Source of the DNA: Bacteroidales bacterium
Lineage (GTDB): Bacteria; Bacteroidota; Bacteroidia; Bacteroidales; Lentimicrobiaceae
Direction: 5' to 3'
Assembly (NCBI GenBank): GCA_024636955.1
Contig: JAGXGB010000030.1
Location: 1-36,461, forward strand
DNA: 36,461 nt
Shown here: positions 1 to 7,534 of the stretch, piece by piece
How the letters are laid out: each line of letters starts with the position of its first letter
How positions within the stretch are numbered: position 1 is the stretch's first letter
Notes under the pieces: generated by a model
Seen by the model: the letters and a program-made list of their open reading frames with translations, nothing else
Databases searched by the model: none
What the model was told of the DNA's origin: nothing
Program-made: the position numbers and the translations under genes

Positions 1-794
1 CCTATCTGCTTAGGCTTACACCAACCGGCACTGTATAATTGATCAATAATATTAGTTGCCAAACCAGTAATAGTTGATATCCCTGTATAAAGTCCTTCAA
101 CATTCTTAACTTTTCCGGTCAGGTAATCCTCAGCCGTTATGTTTAAAGACTTAGCTTTTAGTCGGAGGTTGATGTCCTTGCTAACAAGGATAACTTTCCT
201 ATCAGGATATTCCTGAGCAACTGACAGGGCAGCATTCAATATTCGATGATCAGGCTTATTATCATCAAATATCAACCTGGCATCAAGGTTACTTCGCTCA
301 TTCATTATCACCTTGAATTTGCCACCTTTTGTTTTTTCCAAAGGAATCCAGTCAGTAAGCGTTGAACGGTCTGACATGTTGTCAATAATCCTTATGAATT
401 CACGCGCTTCGAAGTTAATGGTATCATTACCCTTCTTGAAATTGTCGAGTTCTTCAAGAACAGTTATTGGCAATGCAACATCATTGTCATCAAAAGTTTT
501 GATACAATCATGGTTATATAGGATAACAGAGGTATCAAGAACAAATATTTTCTTTACTGCAGATGACTTCTGCTGCACTTTAACATCAGTACTAACAGTA
601 CTTTCTTTTAAGGATTTTGTTGCTTTGGCAACTTTTGTTTTGTCAACAAGAGAAATGATCTTCTTCGAGTTTCTACTCTTAAGTTCAGCCTGCTTTTTAC
701 TTTCCAGCGGTTTGGTTTCCTTTTTGCTTAGTAAAGCATTTCCTGATTCAGAGTCACTGTTTGTTTTGGCACGAGTTTTTTTTGTTACAGCCAT
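1..794 (-). CDS. PhoH-like PIN-domain/ATPase protein, N-terminal part (runs off left edge)
   Basis: Open frame on the minus strand from an ATG at 792-794, with 264 codons visible and no stop before the window edge. From about residue 81 it reads KKIFVLDTSVILYNHD followed by LPITVLEELDNFKKG, the start of the PIN nuclease-like domain of PhoH2/YlaK-type proteins; D87 is the expected first metal-binding acid. Later segments VILVSKDINLRLKAK and ITAEDYLTGKV also fit this PIN domain. The PhoH P-loop ATPase half would lie outside the window. The first ~80 residues are a low-complexity Lys/Ser/Thr-rich extension, which I do not expect in most members, whose start lies just before the PIN domain. A later start is possible, but there is no Met between residue 1 and the PIN domain. 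PhoH2 proteins are linked to RNA cleavage/unwinding; the role here is inferred from family only. Confidence 0.85.
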   Translation of the reverse strand, partial: MAVTKKTRAKTNSDSESGNALLSKKETKPLESKKQAELKSRNSKKIISLVDKTKVAKATKSLKESTVSTDVKVQQKSSAVKKIFVLDTSVILYNHDCIKTFDDNDVALPITVLEELDNFKKGNDTINFEAREFIRIIDNMSDRSTLTDWIPLEKTKGGKFKVIMNERSNLDARLIFDDNKPDHRILNAALSVAQEYPDRKVILVSKDINLRLKAKSLNITAEDYLTGKVKNVEGLYTGISTITGLATNIIDQLYSAGWCKPKQI

Positions 795-988
795 ATAAAA
801 AATTTTACCTTGCTTTTCTTGAAACCGGCTTACATCCCTTCGGCCAGTCCTTATACTTATCAATCCTCTCCAACTAATTTTAGCGTCACTGTAAAAATAT
901 AATTAAAAAGAAATAAATCGGGACTATCAGCTAAAATTATATTAACAATTTTAAACCAATTTCTGTGTGAAAAAATCAGGAGTTGTTA

Positions 989-1016
989 ATAAAAAAGGCT
1001 GTCGTTCGACAGCCTT
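989..1016 (-). terminator. Rho-independent terminator of the ssb pair
   Basis: A perfect 10-bp inverted repeat (AAGGCTGTCG at 995-1004, CGACAGCCTT at 1007-1016) is followed on the minus strand by a T-rich run, which appears as A residues at 991-996 on the plus strand. It lies about 25 bp beyond the stop codon of the 1040-1381 ssb gene, so it should end that minus-strand transcript. Confidence 0.8.
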
Positions 1017-1039
1017 AGGTGTTTATTTGCTTATATTAA

Positions 1040-1381
1040 TCAGTTCTCCTTATTGCCAACAATAACGAGGTCACTAACATTGATCTCTGTCAGGTTATGC
1101 GTCCTGCCTTCTTTATCATCCCAATATTTGTAAGTGATCTTACCCTCAACAGCCACTTCTTTTCCCTTTGTAAGGTATTTCTCACACGTTTCAGAAAGAT
1201 TGCCCCATACAACGAGGTTGTGCCATTGTGTATCTTTCACTTTCTGACCTTCTTTGTCATAATACACATCATTAGTTGCCAGAGTCATCCGTACCATTTT
1301 CTTGTTTCCTTCCAATGTTCTTACTTCCGGCTCTTTGCCTAATCTACCTATCAAGGTTACTCTGTTTCTTAAACTGTTCAT
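1040..1381 (-). CDS. ssb: Single-stranded DNA-binding protein (copy 1)
   Basis: 113-residue OB-fold protein of the SSB family. It binds single-stranded DNA during replication, repair and recombination. Family hallmarks are the start NRVTLIGRLGKEPEVR, the central TQWHNLVVWGNLSETCEKYL and KGKEVAVEGKITYKYW. It ends in GNKEN and lacks the acidic DDDIPF-type tip that recruits partner proteins in Escherichia coli SSB; at 113 residues it is little more than the OB fold. A second, clearly related ssb lies 58 bp upstream on the same strand, and a terminator follows this gene, so the two probably form one transcription unit. The missing tip suggests an accessory or specialised SSB, but the essential replication SSB of this organism may be elsewhere. 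Confidence 0.93.
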   Translation of the reverse strand: MNSLRNRVTLIGRLGKEPEVRTLEGNKKMVRMTLATNDVYYDKEGQKVKDTQWHNLVVWGNLSETCEKYLTKGKEVAVEGKITYKYWDDKEGRTHNLTEINVSDLVIVGNKEN

Positions 1382-1439
1382 GACTTTAATAATTGAAGTT
1401 ATTTTTATCTTGTTAATTGTTTTTTCTTTCTTGACGCTA

Positions 1440-1784
1440 TTAAACTGCTTGTCGTCCTGAAATCATCAAAAGGTCGTTTACTGTAATTTCAGTATTCAGC
1501 CTATTGGAACCTTCCTTATCAGTGTATGCGCGGTATGCCAGCCTTCCGTCAATGGCTATTTCACCTCCTTTTTGCAGGTACTTGCCGCAGATTTCTGCCA
1601 GTTTTCCCCATACCACCAGTTGGTGCCATTGAGTTTTGATACCTTTTTTTCCTTTTTCTATGGTAGGTTCATTAGTTGCTAATGATAACCTTGCCATTAC
1701 TTTTCCATCATCAAAAGTTCTCATAACAGGATCAGAACCCAGATACCCGATTAACTGTACACGATTGTTTAATGCTTTCATCAC
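1440..1784 (-). CDS. ssb: Single-stranded DNA-binding protein (copy 2)
   Basis: 114-residue OB-fold SSB, upstream member of a tandem pair. Motifs are NNRVQLIGYLGSDPVMR, TQWHQLVVWGKLAEICGKYL and KGGEIAIDGRLAYRAY. It aligns end to end with the neighbouring copy, with strong conservation around the QWH-LVVWG core and KYL-KG, which points to an old local duplication. Like its partner it lacks an acidic C-terminal tip and ends in SGRQAV. Two adjacent ATG codons (1782-1784 and 1779-1781) could each be the start; the outer one is used here. A possible promoter element TACATTTG (minus strand, 1880 to 1873) lies about 90 bp upstream. Confidence 0.93.
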   Translation of the reverse strand: MMKALNNRVQLIGYLGSDPVMRTFDDGKVMARLSLATNEPTIEKGKKGIKTQWHQLVVWGKLAEICGKYLQKGGEIAIDGRLAYRAYTDKEGSNRLNTEITVNDLLMISGRQAV

Positions 1785-1872
1785 TTTTTGTTTTTTGTGC
1801 CTTTTGGGCGGTTCAACATTTTACCTTACTTAACTTTCTCCAAACTTAACTGTGTATGTCTGAACGATGAAG

Positions 1873-1880
1873 CAAATGTA
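1873..1880 (-). promoter_or_regulatory. Possible -7 promoter element for the ssb pair
   Basis: The minus strand reads TACATTTG here, matching the Bacteroidota -7 consensus TAnnTTTG, and lies about 90 bp upstream of the first ssb. No clear TTG -33 element is found at the expected spacing, so this is only a half match. Confidence 0.35.
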
Positions 1881-2070
1881 CTATCGCCTTTTTCAGGGAG
1901 TCGGTTATTAACTAATTACAATCGAATGTAGTTGCTTATAAACGGTTAAAAATGTTTTTGTGCCTGTAATATAGGCTTTTAGCAAAATGCACCTTTTTGA
2001 AAAAATCTGAAAAACTTTACCTCATGTACTTCTGTTTTAATTTTTACAATCAAATAAAACAGCTTAAATC

Positions 2071-2304
2071 ATGCCTTACAAAGACATTGAAGACCTACCT
2101 GATAGGGTTCGGGATAATCTGCCAAAGCATGCACAGGAAATTTATCTGGCAGCATACAACAGTGCGTGGGATGAATATAAAAATCCGAAAGACAGAGATG
2201 GTGATGCATCTCATGAAGAAACATCACATAAGGTTGCATGGGCTGCTGTGAAGAAAAAGTATGAGAAGGGTGACGATGATAAATGGCATCCTGTTAAAGA
2301 ATGA
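2071..2304 (+). CDS. ChaB family protein
   Basis: 77-residue soluble protein matching the ChaB family over its whole length: MPYKDIEDLPDRVRDNLP, AQEIYLAAYNSAWDEY, HKVAWAAVKKKYEKGDDDKW. ChaB was named for a proposed link to the ChaA cation antiporter in E. coli, but its biochemical role is not settled and no antiporter gene is nearby. Length and both ends fit the family, so the start is secure. An overlapping longer frame at 1997-2251 has no family resemblance and is a shadow. The gene stands alone between the divergent ssb unit and the polA operon promoter. Confidence 0.9.
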   Translation: MPYKDIEDLPDRVRDNLPKHAQEIYLAAYNSAWDEYKNPKDRDGDASHEETSHKVAWAAVKKKYEKGDDDKWHPVKE

Positions 2305-2334
2305 TAATTCTGAGCCTGTTTATAAGCATTTGTA

Positions 2335-2364
2335 TTGTGTTCGAGGAAATAATTACTATATTTG
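2335..2364 (+). promoter_or_regulatory. Bacteroidota-type sigma-A promoter for the polA operon
   Basis: TTG at 2335-2337, a 19-base spacer, then TATATTTG at 2357-2364. This matches the phylum's -33/-7 consensus (TTG, N19, TAnnTTTG) in both elements and spacing. It points at the small lysine-rich gene at 2428 and, with no terminator seen between, at the zinc-ribbon and polA genes beyond. Transcription should start a few bases after 2364. Confidence 0.65.
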
Positions 2365-2427
2365 ACAAGCTAAAACCTTGTTGGTTGAGAGCAGTATGTA
2401 TTATTAATCCGTAATAGATTCAAAGCC

Positions 2428-2529
2428 ATGGCAAAAAGTAAGGACGCAAAAAAGGAAACTAAAAAAGAACCTACTAAAACCTTGAAAGAAAAGAGGCTCG
2501 AGAAAAAAGAGAAAAAGTCAAAGGCATAA
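2428..2529 (+). CDS. 33-residue lysine-rich small protein
   Basis: Short frame from ATG 2428 to TAA 2527-2529, encoding MAKSKDAKKETKKEPTKTLK and then 13 more residues ending in KKSKA. More than 40 percent of residues are Lys and most of the rest are Glu, Thr, Ala or Ser; it is predicted to be unstructured and strongly basic, with no hydrophobic core. From memory, similar short MAKxKDxKKETKK proteins occur in other Bacteroidota annotated as hypothetical; I cannot confirm this here. It directly follows a good promoter and precedes the zinc-ribbon gene by 54 bp. Basic composition suggests nucleic-acid or ribosome association, but no function is assigned. Confidence 0.6.
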   Translation: MAKSKDAKKETKKEPTKTLKEKRLEKKEKKSKA

Positions 2530-2583
2530 TTTAACTAACCAACCTTTACATAACCTCTTTCCGTCTATTTCAGGTTCTATATT

Positions 2584-2937
2584 ATGGAGAAAGTGTGTCT
2601 TGATTGCGGTGAACCGTTAATTGGGCGTGCTGATAAGAAGTTTTGTCACGATCAGTGCCGCAATAACTACAACAACAGATTAAACAGTGATACCAGTGCG
2701 GTAGTGAGGAAAATTAATAATTTCCTTAAAAAGAACCGCCGGATTCTGTGTGATCTTAATCCTACGGGTAAAACTACCGTACATAAGGATAAGCTTATAG
2801 ATCATGGCTTCAATTTCGGATATTATACTCATGTGTATGTTACCCAGAAAGGCAGTACATATAAGTTTGTATATGAATACGGTTATCTGCCTTTGGAGAA
2901 TGACTTATTCATGCTTGTTCAGAGGGAGATAAAGTAA
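2584..2937 (+). CDS. Zinc-ribbon protein of unknown function
   Basis: 117 residues. The N-terminus has a four-cysteine zinc-ribbon pattern: C5-x2-C8 and C21-x3-C25, in the context VCLDCGEPLIGRADKKFCHD. The remainder (about 35-117) is a mixed basic and aromatic region with FLKKNRRILCDLNPTGKTTV and a tyrosine-rich stretch, without a recognised catalytic motif. Small DUF2116-like zinc ribbons of this kind are common in Bacteroidota and are presumed nucleic-acid or protein binding. The stop codon is 12 bp from the polA start, so the two are very likely co-transcribed, hinting at a replication or repair context, which is inference only. Confidence 0.8.
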   Translation: MEKVCLDCGEPLIGRADKKFCHDQCRNNYNNRLNSDTSAVVRKINNFLKKNRRILCDLNPTGKTTVHKDKLIDHGFNFGYYTHVYVTQKGSTYKFVYEYGYLPLENDLFMLVQREIK

Positions 2938-2949
2938 AACAAATATTAT

Positions 2950-5745
2950 ATGCTACATAAACCGGGAAAGCTATTCCTGTTAGATGCCATGGCTCTGATC
3001 TACAGAGCCTATTACGCGTTAAATAAAAATCCCCGTATTACTTCAAAAGGCCTGAACACCTCCGCTATCCTGGGTTTCGCAAATACACTTTACGAAGTTA
3101 TTAAGAACGAAAAGCCTGATTACATAGGCGTTGCTTTTGATACTCACGCTCCTACCCAGCGACATATTGATTATGTGGAATACAAAAGTAAGAGAGAGGC
3201 TGTACCTGAAGATATCCTGAAAGCCATACCTTACATTCAGCAACTAATAGCAGCCTTCAATATTCCTATTTTGGCAGTTGATGGTTTCGAGGCAGATGAT
3301 GTTATCGGCACTTTAGCCACACAGGCCGGCCAGGCAGGACATCAGGTTTATATGATGACGCCTGATAAAGACTTTGCCCAATTGGTAAATGAAAATGTAT
3401 TCATTTATAAACCGGGCAAACCCGGTGAGAAGGCTGTGGTGATGGGCGTTGCTGAGGTTTGTGCGCGTTACTGCATTAAACGCCCTGAGCAAGTTAAGGA
3501 CCTGCTTGGCTTGTGGGGTGATGCATCGGATAATATTCCAGGAATTCCCGGTGTGGGTGAAGTAACGGCTAGAAAGCTTATTGAACAGTTTGATAGTGTA
3601 GAGAATCTTATAGAGAACGCGCTGAATATAGATAGTGCCAGAATACGCGGAAAAGTTGTAGAGTTTGGTCAGCAAGCTCTTATGTCAAAGCAATTGGCAA
3701 CTATTATATTGGATGTGCCTATCGCCTTTAATGAAGAGGAACTCAAATTAACAGCACCTGATTTCACCAAGTTGAAACCTTTATTGGAAGAGCTTGAATT
3801 CAGGGCATTTGGCGAAAGAGTACTTAAAGACCTTGAGCGGGCAACACAACCTGATTTCACCCCCGCAAAAAAAACCGGTACACCCGATCTTTTCAATCAG
3901 GATATTGCTGTTGAAGAGGCCCGGGAAGGTATGGACACTTTAATCAACACCCCTCATAAGTACCATTTGGTTGATACGCCTGACAAACGTAAAGAGTTGG
4001 TCAGTATCCTTGAGAAGGCTAAGAATATAAGTTTTGATACTGAAACCACTGGTCGTGATGCCAATAATGTTGAACTGGTTGGTGTGTCGTTTTGCATTGA
4101 GCCCGGTGAAGCATGGTATGTACCCATCCCCCCTGTGTATGGTGAAGCAGTTGAGATAATAAAGGAGTTTGCCCATCTATATTCCGATGAAACTATAGAA
4201 AAAACCGGCCATAACCTGAAGTATGATATTGCAGTACTTACATGGTATGAAGCTACCATCAAAGGCAAGCTCTTTGACACAATGATAGCTCATTATCTTA
4301 TTGAGCCTGACATGAGGCATAGCATGGATTATTTGTCGTGCATTTATCTCAAATACCAGCCAATTCCAATTGAAAGCCTCATTGGCAAGCGGGGCAGGGC
4401 ACAAATAACCATGCGTGATGTTCCGGTGGCAAATGTGGTTGATTATGCTTGTGAAGATGCTGATGTTACTTTAAAACTACGCAATCTATTTGAGCCAATG
4501 CTGAAGGAAGCAGGAATTGAAAGCCTGTTTCATGATATCGAAATGCCCTTGGTGCCAGTGTTGGCATCAATGGAAGCCGAAGGTGTTAAGATTGACATTG
4601 AAGTGTTAAAATCCTATTCAGCAGATTTAGCAGTTGAGATAGCAACAGTTGAAAAGGATATATACCAAATGGCAGGTGCTACATTTAATATAGGATCACC
4701 ACGCCAGTTGGGGGAGATATTGTTTGATAAGATGAAGATATCTGACAATCCGAAGCAAACAAAAACCAAGCAACATTCAACAGGTGAGGACATCCTGCAG
4801 AAGCTGATTAACAAGCACGCAATCATACAGCAGATACTCGACTACCGATCACTCACAAAACTAAAATCAACATACATTGACTCGTTACCCCTGCTGGTTA
4901 ATCCACGTACGGGCCGTATTCACACTTCTTACAATCAGGCTGTTACAGCCACCGGAAGGCTAAGTTCAAACAATCCAAACCTTCAGAATATTCCTATACG
5001 CACTGAAAGGGGCCGTGAGATCCGCAAAGCCTTCGTACCACGCAGCCCAAAACATATACTGGTTGCTGCCGACTATTCGCAGATAGAGTTGAGGATTATT
5101 GCTGAATTAAGTGGTGATGTTGCTATGCAGGATGCATTCAGGCAGGGAGTTGATATTCATACCGTTACAGCAGCAAGAATTTATAATGTAGATATTGACA
5201 ATGTTACGCGTGATATGCGAAGAAATGCCAAGACGGTTAACTTTGGTATTATTTATGGCATTTCAGCATTCGGATTGTCAGAAAGGCTTAACATCCCCCG
5301 AAGGGAAGCAGCAGATATTATAGCACAGTACTTTGAGCGGTTTCAGGGCATCAGGAAGTACATGGATGAAAGCATACTTAAAGCCCGTGAACAAGGGTAT
5401 GTTGAAACAATAATGAAACGACGCCGGTATCTCCGGGATATTAATTCAGCAAATGCAATCGTAAGGAACTTTGCAGAACGCAATGCCATAAATGCTCCTA
5501 TTCAGGGTTCATCGGCTGATATGATCAAGATAGCAATGATCAGTATTAACAATGAATTCAATCGTTTAAACCTGCATTCGAAGATGATCATGCAGGTTCA
5601 TGATGAGTTGGTTTTTGATGTACTGACTGAAGAACTTGATACTGTTAAAGTGATTATTGAGAATAAAATGAAGAATGCAATACCGCTTAGTGTTCCGGTA
5701 GAAGTTGAAATTAGTACAGGAAATAACTGGCTTGAGGCTCATTAA
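2950..5745 (+). CDS. polA: DNA polymerase I
   Basis: 931 residues, the usual size of full-length Pol I. It fills gaps and removes RNA primers. The N-terminal 5'-3' exonuclease/flap domain (about 1-300) has LFLLDAMALIYRAYYAL, VDGFEADDVIGTLA and the helix-hairpin-helix NIPGIPGVGEVTARKL. The 3'-5' proofreading domain (about 345-530) keeps its acidic sites: SFDTETTG (D363), GHNLKYD and YACEDAD, so proofreading should be active. The polymerase domain has motif A DYSQIELR (D708), motif B RRNAKTVNFGIIYG (K761) and motif C QVHDELVF (H884, D885). The start is supported by the family N-terminus beginning immediately after it. It is the last gene of an operon with the zinc-ribbon protein 12 bp upstream. 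Confidence 0.98.
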   Translation: MLHKPGKLFLLDAMALIYRAYYALNKNPRITSKGLNTSAILGFANTLYEVIKNEKPDYIGVAFDTHAPTQRHIDYVEYKSKREAVPEDILKAIPYIQQLIAAFNIPILAVDGFEADDVIGTLATQAGQAGHQVYMMTPDKDFAQLVNENVFIYKPGKPGEKAVVMGVAEVCARYCIKRPEQVKDLLGLWGDASDNIPGIPGVGEVTARKLIEQFDSVENLIENALNIDSARIRGKVVEFGQQALMSKQLATIILDVPIAFNEEELKLTAPDFTKLKPLLEELEFRAFGERVLKDLERATQPDFTPAKKTGTPDLFNQDIAVEEAREGMDTLINTPHKYHLVDTPDKRKELVSILEKAKNISFDTETTGRDANNVELVGVSFCIEPGEAWYVPIPPVYGEAVEIIKEFAHLYSDETIEKTGHNLKYDIAVLTWYEATIKGKLFDTMIAHYLIEPDMRHSMDYLSCIYLKYQPIPIESLIGKRGRAQITMRDVPVANVVDYACEDADVTLKLRNLFEPMLKEAGIESLFHDIEMPLVPVLASMEAEGVKIDIEVLKSYSADLAVEIATVEKDIYQMAGATFNIGSPRQLGEILFDKMKISDNPKQTKTKQHSTGEDILQKLINKHAIIQQILDYRSLTKLKSTYIDSLPLLVNPRTGRIHTSYNQAVTATGRLSSNNPNLQNIPIRTERGREIRKAFVPRSPKHILVAADYSQIELRIIAELSGDVAMQDAFRQGVDIHTVTAARIYNVDIDNVTRDMRRNAKTVNFGIIYGISAFGLSERLNIPRREAADIIAQYFERFQGIRKYMDESILKAREQGYVETIMKRRRYLRDINSANAIVRNFAERNAINAPIQGSSADMIKIAMISINNEFNRLNLHSKMIMQVHDELVFDVLTEELDTVKVIIENKMKNAIPLSVPVEVEISTGNNWLEAH

Positions 5746-5773
5746 TGACCGATTATTCCTAATTTTAGACAAT

Positions 5774-5886
5774 GAATAAACGAATTTAGCAGACTTGATA
5801 AACGAATTTAGCAGACTTGAATAACCAACTGTAGCAGAACTGAATAACCCAATAAGAATTATTAGATAAACAGATTTAAAAGACTT
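5774..5886 (+). repeat. Degenerate 22-23-bp tandem repeat upstream of the ROK kinase
   Basis: Unit 1 (5774-5796), unit 2 (5797-5818) and unit 3 (5819-5841) share GAATAAACGAATTTAGCAGA as the core, with unit 3 diverged. A partial unit begins at 5842 and a fifth, recognisable unit lies at 5865-5886. The array fills most of the gap between polA and the ROK kinase gene and ends 19 bp before its ATG. It contains no obvious terminator. Confidence 0.75.
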
Positions 5887-5905
5887 AACCTTAATATTCA
5901 ACGAT

Positions 5906-7012
5906 ATGCGCTTTAAAAATGATAACCGTACAGTAATGGTGCTTGATGCAGGCGGTACCAATTTTGTTTTTTCTGCAGTGCAGGGTGAACAAGAAATTAT
6001 TGACCAGATTATAATTCCCGCTGAAGGAGCAACCCTTGAAATTGTTCTGAAGAAGATCATTCAGGGATTCGAAGAAGTAAAAGCGAAACTTAAAACCAGC
6101 CCTGTTGCAATCAGCTTCTGTTTCCCGGGACCTGCAGAATATGAGCTAGGTATTATAGGTGACCTTGAAAACCTGCCTGCATTCAGAGGCGGGGTTGCTT
6201 TAGGCCCCATGCTTGAAGAGATCTTTAATATACCGGTATTCATAAATAATGATGGCGACTTGTTTGCCTACGGCGAAGCTATTGCCGGCTTACTGCCTGA
6301 AATAAACCAGAGAATGGAAAGCAGCAATAGTCCAAAAACCTTCCAGAATCTTTTAGGAGTTACTTTCGGCACAGGTTACGGTGGTGGAATTGTAAGTCGT
6401 GGTGAGCTATTTGTTGGTGACAATTCAGCACAGGGAGAGATAAACAGGATGCGGAATAAGCTTCACACCAATGCAACAGTTGAAGAAAATGTAAGTATTC
6501 GGGGTATCAAACGTATATACTGCCGTGAAGCCAACATTCCGCCTCATACTTGTCCGGAACCTCGTGAGATATATGAAATCGGGATGGGAATGCGCGAAGG
6601 CAACAAGGAAGCTGCTGTAAAGGCTTTCTATCGTATGGCTGAAGTAGCAGGTGATTCAATTGCTAACGCCGTTACACTTGTTGACGGTCTGGTAGTTATT
6701 GGAGGAGGTCTGGCAGGAGCATATCCACTTTTCCTGCAACACCTGGTTGACGAAATGAACGCCAATTTTACCACGATGATAGGCACTGCAGTTGACAGGC
6801 TTGAGATCAAAGTGTTCAACCTGGAAGATGAAAAGGAATTTGCCAGCTTCTATGAAGGCAATACTTCAGAGATCAAAGTGCCATTCAGCGACCGTCGTAT
6901 CAAATATGATTCATTGAAAAGAGTAGGTGTTGGAATAAGCCGTTTAGGAACATCCAAAGCAGTTGCAATTGGCGCCTATGCTTATGCACTAAACAGACTT
7001 GACAAGAAATAA
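5906..7012 (+). CDS. ROK-family sugar kinase (atypical)
   Basis: 368 residues. The ROK fold is clear: nucleotide-binding VLDAGGTNF (residues 12-20), VFINNDGDLFAYGEA with catalytic base D116, the phosphate-2 loop FGTGYGGGIV (about 152-161), the adenosine motif LVVIGGGLAG, and a C-terminal AVAIGAYAYA. ROK kinases phosphorylate glucose, N-acetylglucosamine, mannose, fructose or similar sugars with ATP in the cytoplasm. Two features are unusual: it is about 60 residues longer than typical ROK glucokinases, and the zinc motif CxCGxxGC is absent; the expected region has only scattered cysteines (CREANIPPHTC, about 206-216). The H of the GE-x-GH motif is also replaced (GEINRMRN). No HTH is present, so it is not a ROK repressor. 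Substrate cannot be told from the sequence. Confidence 0.88.
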   Translation: MRFKNDNRTVMVLDAGGTNFVFSAVQGEQEIIDQIIIPAEGATLEIVLKKIIQGFEEVKAKLKTSPVAISFCFPGPAEYELGIIGDLENLPAFRGGVALGPMLEEIFNIPVFINNDGDLFAYGEAIAGLLPEINQRMESSNSPKTFQNLLGVTFGTGYGGGIVSRGELFVGDNSAQGEINRMRNKLHTNATVEENVSIRGIKRIYCREANIPPHTCPEPREIYEIGMGMREGNKEAAVKAFYRMAEVAGDSIANAVTLVDGLVVIGGGLAGAYPLFLQHLVDEMNANFTTMIGTAVDRLEIKVFNLEDEKEFASFYEGNTSEIKVPFSDRRIKYDSLKRVGVGISRLGTSKAVAIGAYAYALNRLDKK

Positions 7013-7134
7013 AACGGGCTACATTGTTCCATATAGAAAGTTGCTATTTTAATTTATCGGTTTAAACTGCAAGTTGATAGCTTACATTACACTTCCTTTC
7101 CTGGAGTGTAACCAAATATTGAATTTAGATTGTA

Positions 7135-7170
7135 AGAGAGATAGGTTAATAACCTGTCTCTCTTTTTTTT
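7135..7170 (+). terminator. Rho-independent terminator after the ROK kinase
   Basis: A 13-bp stem (AGAGAGATAGGTT at 7135-7147, AACCTGTCTCTCT at 7151-7163, one G-T wobble) with loop AAT, followed by an uninterrupted T run to 7170. It separates the housekeeping genes from the secreted-enzyme island. Confidence 0.9.
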
Positions 7171-7283
7171 GATCACATGATTCTTCCTTACTCATCTAAT
7201 TTTCATTTTGTTAGTCAGCTCAAAACCTATTCCGAGAATGCTGAAATAATGAATCGCCAGTTGTGATCCATTTTATTCACCCA

Positions 7284-7367
7284 TGTATCAACCTTGTATA
7301 AACCTTGTATCAACCTAATATTAACAATGTACATTATACATTGTTAACACATGCTTTATACATTGTT
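7284..7367 (+). repeat. 11-bp triple direct repeat plus perfect inverted repeat in a 0.5-kb gap
   Basis: Within the 521-bp gene-free stretch 7013-7534, three head-to-tail 11-mers TGTATMAACCT lie at 7284-7294, 7295-7305 and 7306-7316 (first and third identical, one base different in the second). Right after them is a perfect 11-bp inverted repeat, TTAACAATGTA at 7321-7331 and TACATTGTTAA at 7337-7347, with a 5-base spacer; a further copy of TATACATTGTT lies at 7357-7367. The layout resembles operator sites for a DNA-binding protein controlling the M14 gene about 170 bp downstream. The rest of the gap holds only the terminator and AT-rich sequence. Confidence 0.7.
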
Positions 7368-7534
7368 TTAATTTAGCAGAATCTAATAGATATCATCCCT
7401 TTCCTGATAGAAAAAAATAAAATTTAATCATGTTGTTTTTCAATTAAAGTACTCATTTTTAGGCAACCTATTGGTTTTTTTTATACGTTTACAACTTGTT
7501 TTGTCATTACTAAGTTCCGGGATAAAATGACCTT

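Noticed and set aside
313..798. 161-codon plus-strand frame at the left end
   Set aside because: It is antisense to the PhoH-like gene, whose translation has a clear PIN domain.
1961..1979. GCCTGTAATATAGGC followed by TTTT as a terminator
   Set aside because: The stem is only 4 bp and no plus-strand gene ends nearby.
1997..2251. 84-codon frame overlapping the ChaB gene
   Set aside because: The other frame gives a full-length ChaB match; this one has no family resemblance.
5566..6060. 164-codon minus-strand frame across the polA end and the ROK start
   Set aside because: It runs antisense through two well-supported genes and through the tandem repeat; its translation has no recognisable motif.
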